A DNA stretch of 17,779 nt. It comes from CAZGTQ01 sp964528575 (GTDB lineage: Bacteria > Planctomycetota > UBA1135 > GCA-002686595). The translations under genes and the position numbers were made by a program. Location: positions 1 to 17,779 of the forward strand of contig CAZGTQ010000118.1 in assembly GCA_964528575.1 (NCBI GenBank), in the 5' to 3' direction. The notes under the pieces were generated by a model that saw only the letters and a list, made by a program, of their open reading frames with translations, was not told the DNA's origin and ran no database searches. This document shows, piece after piece, positions 7,566-14,132 of the stretch (its first letter is position 1; each line of letters opens with the position of its first letter).

Positions 7566-9124
7566 CGGGTCCGGAACCACTGCCTCCACTCCTGGTCGGC
7601 CTCGTGGAAGCCCATCCCGGTCGCGGCCCGGAACGCGGCGTCGTAGACCGCCTGCCGCTTCGTCCCCTCGAGCAGGTTCCGCTCGGGGGCCGGCGGCGCG
7701 CCCTTGCGCAGCTCGTCGTGGAAGCGCCCGAGCGCGGCCTCGCCGCGCTGCTCGACCCACTCGAGGATGCCCATGCCGGCGGCGACGTCGATCATCTCGA
7801 GGTTGTGCAGCTCGAGCTGCGCGAGCTTGTCGAACGCCAGGACGGTCCCGGTCGCGAGCCCGTCGAGCAGGAACGCGCGCCATTCGCCGTCGCGCATCCG
7901 CGCGGGGTCCATGTCGCCCTCGCGCCGCCCCGCGCTCGTGCCGCCGCTCGACATGAGGTTCGAGCGGCAGAAGACGCGGTTGAGCCCGTGCACGCGGAAC
8001 TCGATCAGGGCGGCGAGCGCCTCCTCGTACCACACCGGCAGGAGGCGGCCGTCGTAGTCGAGCGAGCCGACGAGCAAGTGGCCCCAGTGGTGGTACGTGT
8101 GGCCGTACAGGTCCTGCTCGCCGCGGTGCCACTGGCGCGCAACCGAGAGCGGGTACGGATCGACCCAGAAGTAGCCGTGCGCATTGCGCGCCGCCTGGCT
8201 CCAGCCCTCGTAGAGCGTATCGGTCGTCGCGGCGAACTCTTCGAGCGTCGCGAGGTACGGCGCGTCGGCCACGCCGAAGACGTAGAGCTCGGGGAGATCG
8301 CCGCCGAAGAGCCCGAGCCCCGGCTCGACCCCGTACAGCGCGTCGAACGCCTGGCGGCCGGTCCGAGCGCCCTTCGACAGGAGCTCGAGCGCCGTCATCG
8401 GCACCGGCCCGCCGATGAGCGCGACGTCGTCGGCGACGACCTGGAACGGCATGCCGGCCGCCTTGCCCGCCGCGTCGGCGCGCCGGCGCGCGACCCCCTC
8501 GCTGCGCGCGATCCACCCGTCGCCGTGCGGCAGATAGCCCTGGAGCCGCATCGACTCCTCGAGCGTCATCCAGCGCCCCTCGTACTGGACGAGCCCCCGC
8601 TCGAGCTTGTCCTTCTCGTCGGGCGTGACCCAGCGGTCCTTCCAGCGCACGAGCCCCCGCGCGTGCATCTCCGCCTCGCGGTCGGCCGCCTGGCGCCGAT
8701 CGCGCTCCTCGGGCGTCATCCACTCGCCCTGGTAGAGCACGTGCCCGAGCTCCTTGCGCGACGCAGCGTGCTGGGAATCGACCTCGATCGCCCGCTCGAA
8801 GAGCTTCTTCGCCTTGACCCGCATCCCGTTCTCGCGGCACCAGAGGGCGAGGGCGTGGAAGTCGTCGGCCGTCTCGCTGGCCGCGAGCTTCTCCTCGTAG
8901 ATCTGCTCCCGCGTCTTCTTGTAGACGATGTCCACGACCTTGGAACGTGGGAACGTCAGCTTGGCGAGGCCGGTGTCGAGAACGACCTCCTTCGAATTCG
9001 CTTCGAGGACGATCCCCTCGATCTCGCGGCCGTCGTCGAGCACGACCACGTCGGCGCCGGCCGGGCCGGCCAGGACCAGGAGCAGGGCGAGGCGGGCGAG
9101 GTGCAGGATGGCGGTGCTCTTCAT
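7562..9124 (-). CDS. Exported W-(V/M)-T-x-(D/E)-E repeat protein with degenerate gluzincin-type peptidase motif
   Basis: A 520-residue protein. Residues 1-24 are a signal peptide (K near the start, hydrophobic core 9-19, likely cut after A-G-A at 24). Residues 25-66 form a small beta domain of the D-G-R-x-I-x-G type. A short TPR-like helix pair (86-128) follows, then motifs G-E-W-M-T-P-E-E (133-140), D-R-W-V-T-P-D-E (163-170) and G-R-W-M-T-L-E-E (183-190), the last two 20 residues apart. The C-terminal half resembles DUF1570-like metallopeptidases: H-H-W-G-H (345-349) stands where HExxH is expected, and W-Y-E-E-A-L-A (365-371) where W-L-x-E-G-L-A carries the third zinc ligand. The catalytic Glu is replaced by His346, so activity is doubtful. 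ATG 9124 is preceded by a weak GGGGCG. Its stop overlaps the kinase start, implying coupled translation. It probably acts in the periplasm or on the cell surface. Confidence 0.8.
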   Translation of the reverse strand: MKSTAILHLARLALLLVLAGPAGADVVVLDDGREIEGIVLEANSKEVVLDTGLAKLTFPRSKVVDIVYKKTREQIYEEKLAASETADDFHALALWCRENGMRVKAKKLFERAIEVDSQHAASRKELGHVLYQGEWMTPEERDRRQAADREAEMHARGLVRWKDRWVTPDEKDKLERGLVQYEGRWMTLEESMRLQGYLPHGDGWIARSEGVARRRADAAGKAAGMPFQVVADDVALIGGPVPMTALELLSKGARTGRQAFDALYGVEPGLGLFGGDLPELYVFGVADAPYLATLEEFAATTDTLYEGWSQAARNAHGYFWVDPYPLSVARQWHRGEQDLYGHTYHHWGHLLVGSLDYDGRLLPVWYEEALAALIEFRVHGLNRVFCRSNLMSSGGTSAGRREGDMDPARMRDGEWRAFLLDGLATGTVLAFDKLAQLELHNLEMIDVAAGMGILEWVEQRGEAALGRFHDELRKGAPPAPERNLLEGTKRQAVYDAAFRAATGMGFHEADQEWRQWFRTR

Positions 9125-9197
9125 CGTCGCGCCCCATGCTACCCCCTGGCCCCGGCCGAGCTACGCCGGGTGCCGCCGGAGCCGGTCCATACGCTCG

Positions 9198-11321
9198 TCA
9201 GCCCTCGTCGTCGTCGCTGGACGCCAGCCCGTACTTGTCGAGCTTGCGCTGGAGCGCGAACCGGCTGATCCCCAGCTCGGCTGCCGCCCGGCTCTTGTTG
9301 TCGCCCTGGCGCGTCAGGGCGCCCTCGATCGCCCGGCACTCGAAGCGCGCGACCGCCGCCCGCAGATCCCCGCCGACCTCGACCGTCGGATCGGCCAGCT
9401 CGGCTCCGCCGCTGCGGGCGCTCGCGAGGATCGGGTCCGACAGCAGTGCCGAGGTGACCTGCTCCCCCGCCATGACGACGAGGCGCCGCATCTCGTTCTC
9501 GAGCTCGCGCACGTTGCCGGGCCAGTCGTACGAGACCAGCGTCGCGAGCGCCTCGTGCGTCAGGATCGGTGCCGTGCGGCCGGCCTCGCGGGCGGCGCGC
9601 GCGAGCATCGTCTCGGCGAGCAGCGGGATGTCCTCGCGGCGCTCGCGCAAGGGCGGGAGCGAGACGGTCAGCACGTTGACGCGGTAGTACAGGTCCTCGC
9701 GGAACTCGCCTTTGCGCACCATCTCCTCGAGGTCGCGGTGGCTCGCCGCGAGCAGGCGCACGTCGACCTTGACCGTGTGGTCCGAGCCGAGCGGACGCAC
9801 CTCGTCCTCCTGCAGCACGCGCAAGAGCTTCTTCTGCATCTCGACGCTCATGTCCCCGATCTCGTCGAGGAAGAGCGTGCCGCCCGCCGCCTGCTCGAAC
9901 AGGCCCTTCTTGGTGCGGTCGGCGCCGGTGAACGCGCCGCGCGTGTAGCCGAACAGCTCGGACTCGAGCAGCGAGTCGGGCAGCGCCGCGCAGTTCTCGC
10001 TGACGAACGGCTTGTCCTTGCGGACGCCGTTGAAGTGGATCGCGCGCGCGATCAGCTCCTTGCCCGTGCCGCTGTCGCCGTGGATCAGGACCGGCAGGTC
10101 GGACTCGATGATGCGGTCGAGCTGGTGGAACACGGTGCGCATCCCGTCGCTCGCGCCGACGATCTGGCTGTAGTCGTAGCGGCCGCGCTCGCGCTCGAGC
10201 TCCGCGCGCACGACGGCGAGCTCCTGATCGCGGTCGCGCACCTTCCGGCCGAGCTGCTCGTTGAGGCGCGCGATCTGAGCACGCGACTCGACGAGCTTGT
10301 GGTTCTGCTTGACGATCTCGGCGAGCGCGCGCGCGTTGCGGATCGCGATCGCGGCCTGCGCGGCGAACAGCTCGACGAGATCGAGGTCGTCCTCGGTGAA
10401 CGCGCCCTGCTGCAGCCGGTTGTCGAGGTAGAGCACGGCGTCGACCGAGCCGCCGATCTCGACGGGCAGGCACATCACCGAGCGCAGGCGCAGGTCCTCG
10501 ACGCTCGCCATGCCCTTGAAGCGGTCGTCGCGGCCGGCATCGACGGTGAGCACCGGCCGGCCCACGCGCACGACCTGGTTCGCGATGCCCATCGACAGAC
10601 GCGAGCTCGGCACCGGGATGTCCGAGTGGTCGAAGTTGCGCGCGACGCGCACGCGCATCGCGCTCGCGTCGCGCGCCGTGTTGCGCGCGACCGCGGCTGC
10701 GGCCCGGTCCGCGGCGTCGCGCTCGCCCGGCTCCTCGGCGAGCAGGAGGAAGCCGCGCTCGGCGCCGACCAGCGACACGGCCGAATCGACGATCAGGCGC
10801 AGGAGCGCCATCAGCTCGGTCTCGCGCACGAGCCGGCGCGTGATCTGGGCGAACACGCGCAGGTTCTCGCGCTCGCGCAGCGCCTCGCCGGTCTGCGTCG
10901 CGAGCGCGACCGAGCCGAAGCCGCTCGTCGCGTCGCGCCCGCCGGCGCGCGTGTCGCCGTTCTGCGCCGCCGCGCCGCCCGCCTCCGCCTCCTCCGGCTC
11001 GGGATCGATGCGCTGCGTGTCGCCCGGCCCCGGCTCGGAGCCGGGGATCTCGAGCTGGATCCGCGCGTTGCCGACGCGCAGCTCGTCCCCGGGGCGCAGG
11101 CTGTGGCGCCGCACGCGCTCCCCGTTGATCATCGTGCCGTTCGCGGCGCCCAGGTCGATCACCCAGGGCCCCTCCGGGCCGACCTCGATGCGGCAGTGGT
11201 TGCGCGAGACGAGCTTGTCGGAGAGCCGGATGTCGTTGTCGAGTGCCCGCCCGATGCGGATGACGGCGCGATCGAAGTGCAGGACCGAGCGCGTTCCGGA
11301 CTCGACGACGATGACCTTCAT
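9198..11321 (-). CDS. FHA-GAF-AAA+-Fis sigma54-dependent transcriptional activator
   Basis: A 707-residue enhancer-binding protein. The FHA domain (about 1-92) has G-R (24-25), S-R-N-H (39-42) and N-G-T-M-I-N-G (61-67), all expected for phosphothreonine binding. An acidic, Gly-rich linker (95-135) leads to a GAF domain (about 155-332) and a coiled-coil helix (333-380). The AAA+ domain (385-610) has Walker A G-D-S-G-T-G-K-E (415-422), the sigma54-contacting loop G-A-F-T-G-A (462-467), Walker B L-F-L-D-E (483-487) and P-G-N-V-R-E-L-E-N (601-609). A Fis-type helix-turn-helix closes it (about 665-698). It should drive RNA polymerase-sigma54 open-complex formation when a phosphoprotein binds FHA or a small ligand binds GAF. 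ATG 11321 places the first FHA strand at residue 2; no Shine-Dalgarno is evident. It is first in a same-strand run with the exported protein (73-nt gap) and the kinase. Confidence 0.93.
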   Translation of the reverse strand: MKVIVVESGTRSVLHFDRAVIRIGRALDNDIRLSDKLVSRNHCRIEVGPEGPWVIDLGAANGTMINGERVRRHSLRPGDELRVGNARIQLEIPGSEPGPGDTQRIDPEPEEAEAGGAAAQNGDTRAGGRDATSGFGSVALATQTGEALRERENLRVFAQITRRLVRETELMALLRLIVDSAVSLVGAERGFLLLAEEPGERDAADRAAAAVARNTARDASAMRVRVARNFDHSDIPVPSSRLSMGIANQVVRVGRPVLTVDAGRDDRFKGMASVEDLRLRSVMCLPVEIGGSVDAVLYLDNRLQQGAFTEDDLDLVELFAAQAAIAIRNARALAEIVKQNHKLVESRAQIARLNEQLGRKVRDRDQELAVVRAELERERGRYDYSQIVGASDGMRTVFHQLDRIIESDLPVLIHGDSGTGKELIARAIHFNGVRKDKPFVSENCAALPDSLLESELFGYTRGAFTGADRTKKGLFEQAAGGTLFLDEIGDMSVEMQKKLLRVLQEDEVRPLGSDHTVKVDVRLLAASHRDLEEMVRKGEFREDLYYRVNVLTVSLPPLRERREDIPLLAETMLARAAREAGRTAPILTHEALATLVSYDWPGNVRELENEMRRLVVMAGEQVTSALLSDPILASARSGGAELADPTVEVGGDLRAAVARFECRAIEGALTRQGDNKSRAAAELGISRFALQRKLDKYGLASSDDDEG

Positions 11322-11346
11322 GGGAGGCGCGCCCGGCGGCGCGAGT

Positions 11347-11352
11347 TAGAAT
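11347..11352 (+). promoter_or_regulatory. Isolated TAGAAT -10-like box
   Basis: TAGAAT matches the -10 consensus at 5 of 6 positions, in an otherwise GC-dominated divergent gap. No credible -35 is found at 16-18 nt spacing. If used, it would give the YkgJ-type gene a leader of about 135 nt containing the three AACCGC repeats and the GC palindrome. Confidence 0.2.
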
Positions 11353-11402
11353 CCGTCGCCCTGCGAGCGGGCTTGCGGTCGAGCGCAGCGGGACCTGTGT
11401 GG

Positions 11403-11452
11403 AACCGCACATCGGCATCTTCTAACCGCTGGCGCCGTTCGGTAACCGCACA
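11403..11452. repeat. Three phased AACCGC direct repeats, candidate operator
   Basis: AACCGC occurs at 11403, 11424 and 11444, spaced 21 and 20 nt, close to two helical turns. The first and third copies extend to AACCGCACA (11403-11411 and 11444-11452). The third is part of a small dyad, CGGTAACCG (11441-11449 region). They lie in the 173-nt gap between the divergently transcribed sigma54 activator (start 11321) and YkgJ-type gene (start 11495). Same-face spacing suggests cooperative binding by a regulator, possibly the activator itself. Function is inferred. Confidence 0.4.
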
Positions 11453-11465
11453 CCTGCCCTCGATT

Positions 11466-11477
11466 CCCCCGCGGGGG
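11466..11477. repeat. Perfect 12-nt GC palindrome upstream of the YkgJ-type start
   Basis: CCCCCGCGGGGG is perfectly self-complementary and ends 17 nt before ATG 11495. It could be a protein site or, in RNA, a short stem near the ribosome binding region. The loop would be very small, so a DNA role is more likely, or it may be chance in this GC-rich gap. Confidence 0.3.
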
Positions 11478-11494
11478 TCTCCCGAACCCAGGCG

Positions 11495-11926
11495 ATGAGC
11501 CCTAAATCCTGGTACGACAAAGGGTTGCGCTTCGAGTGCACCCAGTGCGGCAACTGCTGCACGAACCACGGGGACTACACCTACGTGTACCTGGCGGAGG
11601 CCGACGTCGAGGCGATCGCGGCTCACCTGGGGCTCTCGCGCCGCAGCTTCCTCGCGCGCTATTGCACCCGCGAGGACGGCTTCGTGTCCCTGCGGATGGA
11701 CGCGCCGGCCTGCCCGTTCCTCGGCGCCGACCGGCGCTGCGCGATCTATCCCGTACGCCCCAAGCAGTGCGCGACCTGGCCGTTCTGGCGCGAGAACCTC
11801 GACGACAAGGCGACGTGGGACGGGCCCGTCCGCGACTGCTGCCCCGGCATCGGCCGCGGCGAGCTGCGCTCCGCGCAGGAGATCGACCGCATCGCCGAGG
11901 AGACCGAGCGCTGGTACGAGGATTGA
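11495..11926 (+). CDS. YkgJ/UPF0153-type cysteine-cluster protein
   Basis: A 143-residue protein with ten cysteines. The family signature is clear: C-T-Q-C-G-N-C-C (15-22), Cys57, C-P-F-L (73-76), R-R-C-A-I-Y-P-V-R-P-K-Q-C (80-92) followed by W-P-F, and C-C-P-G (115-118). YkgJ-type proteins are thought to bind zinc or an iron-sulfur cluster through these residues; the exact biochemical role is not established. There is no signal peptide, so it should be cytoplasmic. ATG 11495 is the first start, with only a weak AGG before it. The TGA stop at 11924-11926 overlaps the TTG start of the MEMO-like gene, so the two are probably co-translated and may act together, for example in metal or cluster handling (inference). 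Confidence 0.9.
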   Translation: MSPKSWYDKGLRFECTQCGNCCTNHGDYTYVYLAEADVEAIAAHLGLSRRSFLARYCTREDGFVSLRMDAPACPFLGADRRCAIYPVRPKQCATWPFWRENLDDKATWDGPVRDCCPGIGRGELRSAQEIDRIAEETERWYED

Positions 11927-13176
11927 GCGCGGCGCCCGCTCCGCTGCGCCCCACGCTGGAGACGCGCTCGTTCACGCGCGACGGGCGCCGTTTCATCGCC
12001 GTCCGCGACCGGCTCGGCCTGGCGCGCAGCCGCGAGCCCTTCGTCGTCCCGCTCGAGCTGTGGCGCGTCGCGGAGCGGTTCGACGGCGCGCGCGATCCCG
12101 CCGCGCTCGCGCACGACCTCGCCGCACCGCTGAGCGCAGGCGCTGGCGATGGTAGCGCCGCCGTCGGCGAGGAGACGGTCCGCAAGGTCGCTCGGCTGTT
12201 CGCGCACGAGCGCCTGCTCGCCGACCGCGCGTTCGCGCGCGAGCGCGCCCTGGCGGCCGCGGAGTACCGCGCGCTGTCCGAGCGAGCGCCGATCGGCGCG
12301 GGGGTCGACTACGACGGCGACCCGGTCTCGCTGCGGATCCTCGTGGGAGGCCTCGTCGCGAACGACTGGGACCTCGAGACGCCGCCGGGGCTCGCGGCCG
12401 CCTGGGCGCCCGCGACCGACGTCGGCCGCGCCGGCCCGCTGTACGCCCGCGCGTACGCGTCGCTGCGCCACCAGGCGTCGCGCTTCGCGCGCGTCGTCGT
12501 GCTCGGCGCGTATCCCGCGCCGCTCGAGCGCACGCTCGTCGTCTCCGCGCGCCCGCTCGCGACGCCGCTCGGCACGAGCGCACACGACGCCGAGGCGTTC
12601 GCCGCGCTCGCGCTCGACCCCGGCGACGACGAGCTCGCGCACCGCGACGCGCTCGTGCTCGAGCGCCAGGCGCTGTTCCTGCGCGTCCTGTGCCCGCGCC
12701 TGGCGTGCCTGTTCGCGCTCGTCGGCGCGCCCGACGGCGCGCTCGACGAGCCCGCCGAGCATCCCGGCGTGCGGAGCGCGCTCGCGGCGCTCGAGCGCGT
12801 CCGCGCCCTCCCGGGCGAGACCCTGCTCGTCGTCGCGTCCGACGGCGTGCACGTCGCCACCGACGAGCACGAGCCCGGCCCCGGCCCGGCCGCCGCGCGC
12901 GCGATCCGCGACGCCGACCGCGCCGCCGCCGACCGCGCCGCCGAGCTCGACCCCGCGGGCTTCTGGCGCGCCGCGTGGAGCGGGGCGCCCGAGCCGCGCG
13001 CGCGCAGCCCGCTCGCGCTCTGGCTCGCGCTGCGCCTGCTCGAGAGCGCCGGCGGCGCGCAGGGCACGGTGCTCGGCTACCGCCAGATCCGCTCGAACAC
13101 CGAGCTCATCACGGCGACCGCGATGGTCTTCTACCGCGGCAGCGCCGGCGGACCGCCGATTCAGCGCCCGACGTAG
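11923..13176 (+). CDS. MEMO-family (AmmeMemoRadiSam B-like) protein lacking the usual metal ligands
   Basis: A 417-residue protein starting at TTG 11923 (TTGA overlap with the YkgJ-type stop). Residues 8-110 resemble the N-terminal extension of bacterial MEMO proteins (L-R-P, D-G-R-R-F, D-R-L-G-L-A, F-D-G-A-R-D). The core follows the MEMO order: V-V-V-L-G-A-Y-P (191-198) for the usual V-V-x-L-G-x-x-H, T-P-L-G-T (214-218), A-H-R-D-A-L-V-L-E-R-Q (239-249) for x-H-x-x-E-H-S-x-E-x-Q, V-V-A-S-D-G-V-H (303-310), and L-G-Y-R-Q ending in A-M-V-F-Y-R (384-405). The P-H-A-G-Y motif, the His of L-G-x-x-H, the E-H pair and the catalytic Cys of C-G are not recognisable, so it looks like a non-catalytic member. 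No AMMECR1 or radical-SAM partner is in the window. A weak ribosome site makes translation dependent on the upstream gene. Confidence 0.8.
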   Translation: MSAAPAPLRPTLETRSFTRDGRRFIAVRDRLGLARSREPFVVPLELWRVAERFDGARDPAALAHDLAAPLSAGAGDGSAAVGEETVRKVARLFAHERLLADRAFARERALAAAEYRALSERAPIGAGVDYDGDPVSLRILVGGLVANDWDLETPPGLAAAWAPATDVGRAGPLYARAYASLRHQASRFARVVVLGAYPAPLERTLVVSARPLATPLGTSAHDAEAFAALALDPGDDELAHRDALVLERQALFLRVLCPRLACLFALVGAPDGALDEPAEHPGVRSALAALERVRALPGETLLVVASDGVHVATDEHEPGPGPAAARAIRDADRAAADRAAELDPAGFWRAAWSGAPEPRARSPLALWLALRLLESAGGAQGTVLGYRQIRSNTELITATAMVFYRGSAGGPPIQRPT

Positions 13177-13979
13177 CGCGGCTTGCGCTTCTCGGCGAAC
13201 GCCGCGAGCGCCTCGAGCCGGTCCTCGGTCGTGAGCGTGCGCGCGTAGCAGCGCGCCTCGAGCTCCAGCGCCTCGGCGAGCGGCAGCTCGAAGCCGCCGT
13301 CGATCGCGGCCTTGGCCGCGCGCACGGCGACCGGTCCGTTGTCGGCGATCGTGCGCGCGAGCTCGAGCGCGCGCTCGCGCAGGAGCTCGGCCGGCACGAC
13401 CTCGTGGACGAGCCCGATGCGCTCGGCCTGCGCCGCGTCGACGCGCCGGCCGGTGAGGATCAGCTCCTTCGCGCGCGCCTTGCCGATCAGCCGCGGGAGC
13501 CGCTGCGTGCCGCCCGCGCCGGGGATGATCGCGAGCGAGACCTCGGTCAGCCCGAGCTGCGCGTGCACCGACGCGATGCGCAGGTCGCACGCGAGCAGGA
13601 GCTCGGTCCCGCCCCCGAACGCGAACCCGTTGACGACGCCGATCGTCGGCTGCGGCAGCGCCTCGACGTCGTCCATCGTGCGCCGGATGTTGCGCACGAA
13701 GTCGGGCACGCGCTCCGCGGGCATCGTCTTGCGCTCCTTCAGATCCGCGCCCGCGCAGAACGCCCGCTCGCCCGCCCCCGTGATCAGCACGCACCGGATC
13801 GAGAGATCCTCGCGCAGCTCCTCGCACAGCGTCCGCAGCCGCCGCAGGGTCGGGAACGAGAGGCAGTTCATCACCTCGGGCCGCTCGATCGTCAGCCAGA
13901 CGACGTCCCCGTCCCGCACGCACGACACGAGCTCGGGAACGTCGGGAACGCCGGGGGGGAACTCGTCGGCAACGGCCAT
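13161..13979 (-). CDS. Enoyl-CoA hydratase/isomerase family protein (crotonase)
   Basis: A 272-residue crotonase. The oxyanion-hole segment A-G-A-D-L-K lies at 76-81 and the second backbone donor region F-G-G-G-T-E-L at 121-127. Both general acid/base glutamates of hydratases are kept: Glu126 in G-G-G-T-E and Glu146 in T-E-V-S-L, followed by I-P-G-A-G-G-T-Q-R-L (152-161). It should therefore hydrate a 2-enoyl-CoA; methylglutaconyl-CoA hydratase (leucine breakdown) is a reasonable alternative to fatty-acid oxidation. Exact specificity cannot be read. It is soluble and cytoplasmic. ATG 13979 gives an N-terminal extension of about 15 residues before the first core strand. The gene follows the LPS operon on the same strand but has its own candidate promoter, and its 3' end overlaps the convergent MEMO-like gene by 16 nt. 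Confidence 0.93.
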   Translation of the reverse strand: MAVADEFPPGVPDVPELVSCVRDGDVVWLTIERPEVMNCLSFPTLRRLRTLCEELREDLSIRCVLITGAGERAFCAGADLKERKTMPAERVPDFVRNIRRTMDDVEALPQPTIGVVNGFAFGGGTELLLACDLRIASVHAQLGLTEVSLAIIPGAGGTQRLPRLIGKARAKELILTGRRVDAAQAERIGLVHEVVPAELLRERALELARTIADNGPVAVRAAKAAIDGGFELPLAEALELEARCYARTLTTEDRLEALAAFAEKRKPRYVGR

Positions 13980-14000
13980 GGCGCAATCCGCAGGAGCCAG

Positions 14001-14016
14001 GCGCCCGCGCGGGCGC
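14001..14016. repeat. Perfect 16-nt palindrome in the enoyl-CoA hydratase leader
   Basis: GCGCCCGCGCGGGCGC is exactly self-complementary, located 22-37 nt before the ATG at 13979 and just downstream of the candidate promoter start point. That is a classical place for a repressor operator. It could also be a chance GC palindrome. Confidence 0.35.
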
Positions 14017-14039
14017 AGTCGAGGCGAACGCAGGAGGCG

Positions 14040-14067
14040 ACTCTAGCGGCGAGGAGCAGCGCGTCCA
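14040..14067 (-). promoter_or_regulatory. Candidate promoter of the enoyl-CoA hydratase gene
   Basis: On the minus strand TGGACG (14062-14067; 4 of 6 to TTGACA) and TAGAGT (14040-14045; 4 of 6 to TATAAT) are 16 nt apart. Start would be near 14033, giving a leader of about 54 nt that contains the 16-nt palindrome. Confidence 0.35.
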
Positions 14068-14070
14068 CCG

Positions 14071-14128
14071 CCGCGCCTCGAACCCGCCGCGCGTACGCGG
14101 CGTGCTCCGCGCCTCGATCCCGCCGCGC
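14071..14128. repeat. Two 22-nt direct repeats, 36 nt apart
   Basis: The 22-mers at 14071-14092 and 14107-14128 both read CCGCGCCTCGA-(A/T)-CCCGCCGCGC, one mismatch in 22. They lie immediately downstream of the last gene of the LPS operon. A 7-bp hairpin, CGCCGCG-CGTA-CGCGGCG (14085-14102), bridges the first copy and spacer and could act as a weak terminator without a T-tract. Confidence 0.6.
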
Positions 14129-14132
14129 TGCG

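Noticed and set aside
4218..7646. Long plus-strand open frame opposite the kinase gene (1142 residues)
   Set aside because: It is an antisense frame kept open by high GC and the kinase codon pattern; it is made of Arg/Leu/Asp/Ala/Glu without domains.
7566..9137. In-frame upstream extension of the kinase gene to an ATG at 9137 (1664-residue reading)
   Set aside because: The extra 524 residues are an Arg/Ala/Gly/Pro-rich reading of the exported-protein gene in another frame; that gene has a signal peptide and domain motifs in its own frame.
11403..11452. CRISPR-like array or iteron origin
   Set aside because: Only three 6-9-nt repeats, no long repeat units or spacers, and no cas or replication gene nearby.
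11322..11494. Sigma54 (-24/-12) promoter between the activator and the YkgJ-type gene
   Set aside because: The TTGC at 11373-11376 has no GG at the required distance upstream; no other GG-N10-GC match to the consensus was convincing.
8928..11498. Plus-strand open frame opposite the sigma54 activator (856 residues)
   Set aside because: Antisense shadow; the minus strand has complete FHA, GAF, AAA+ and HTH motifs.
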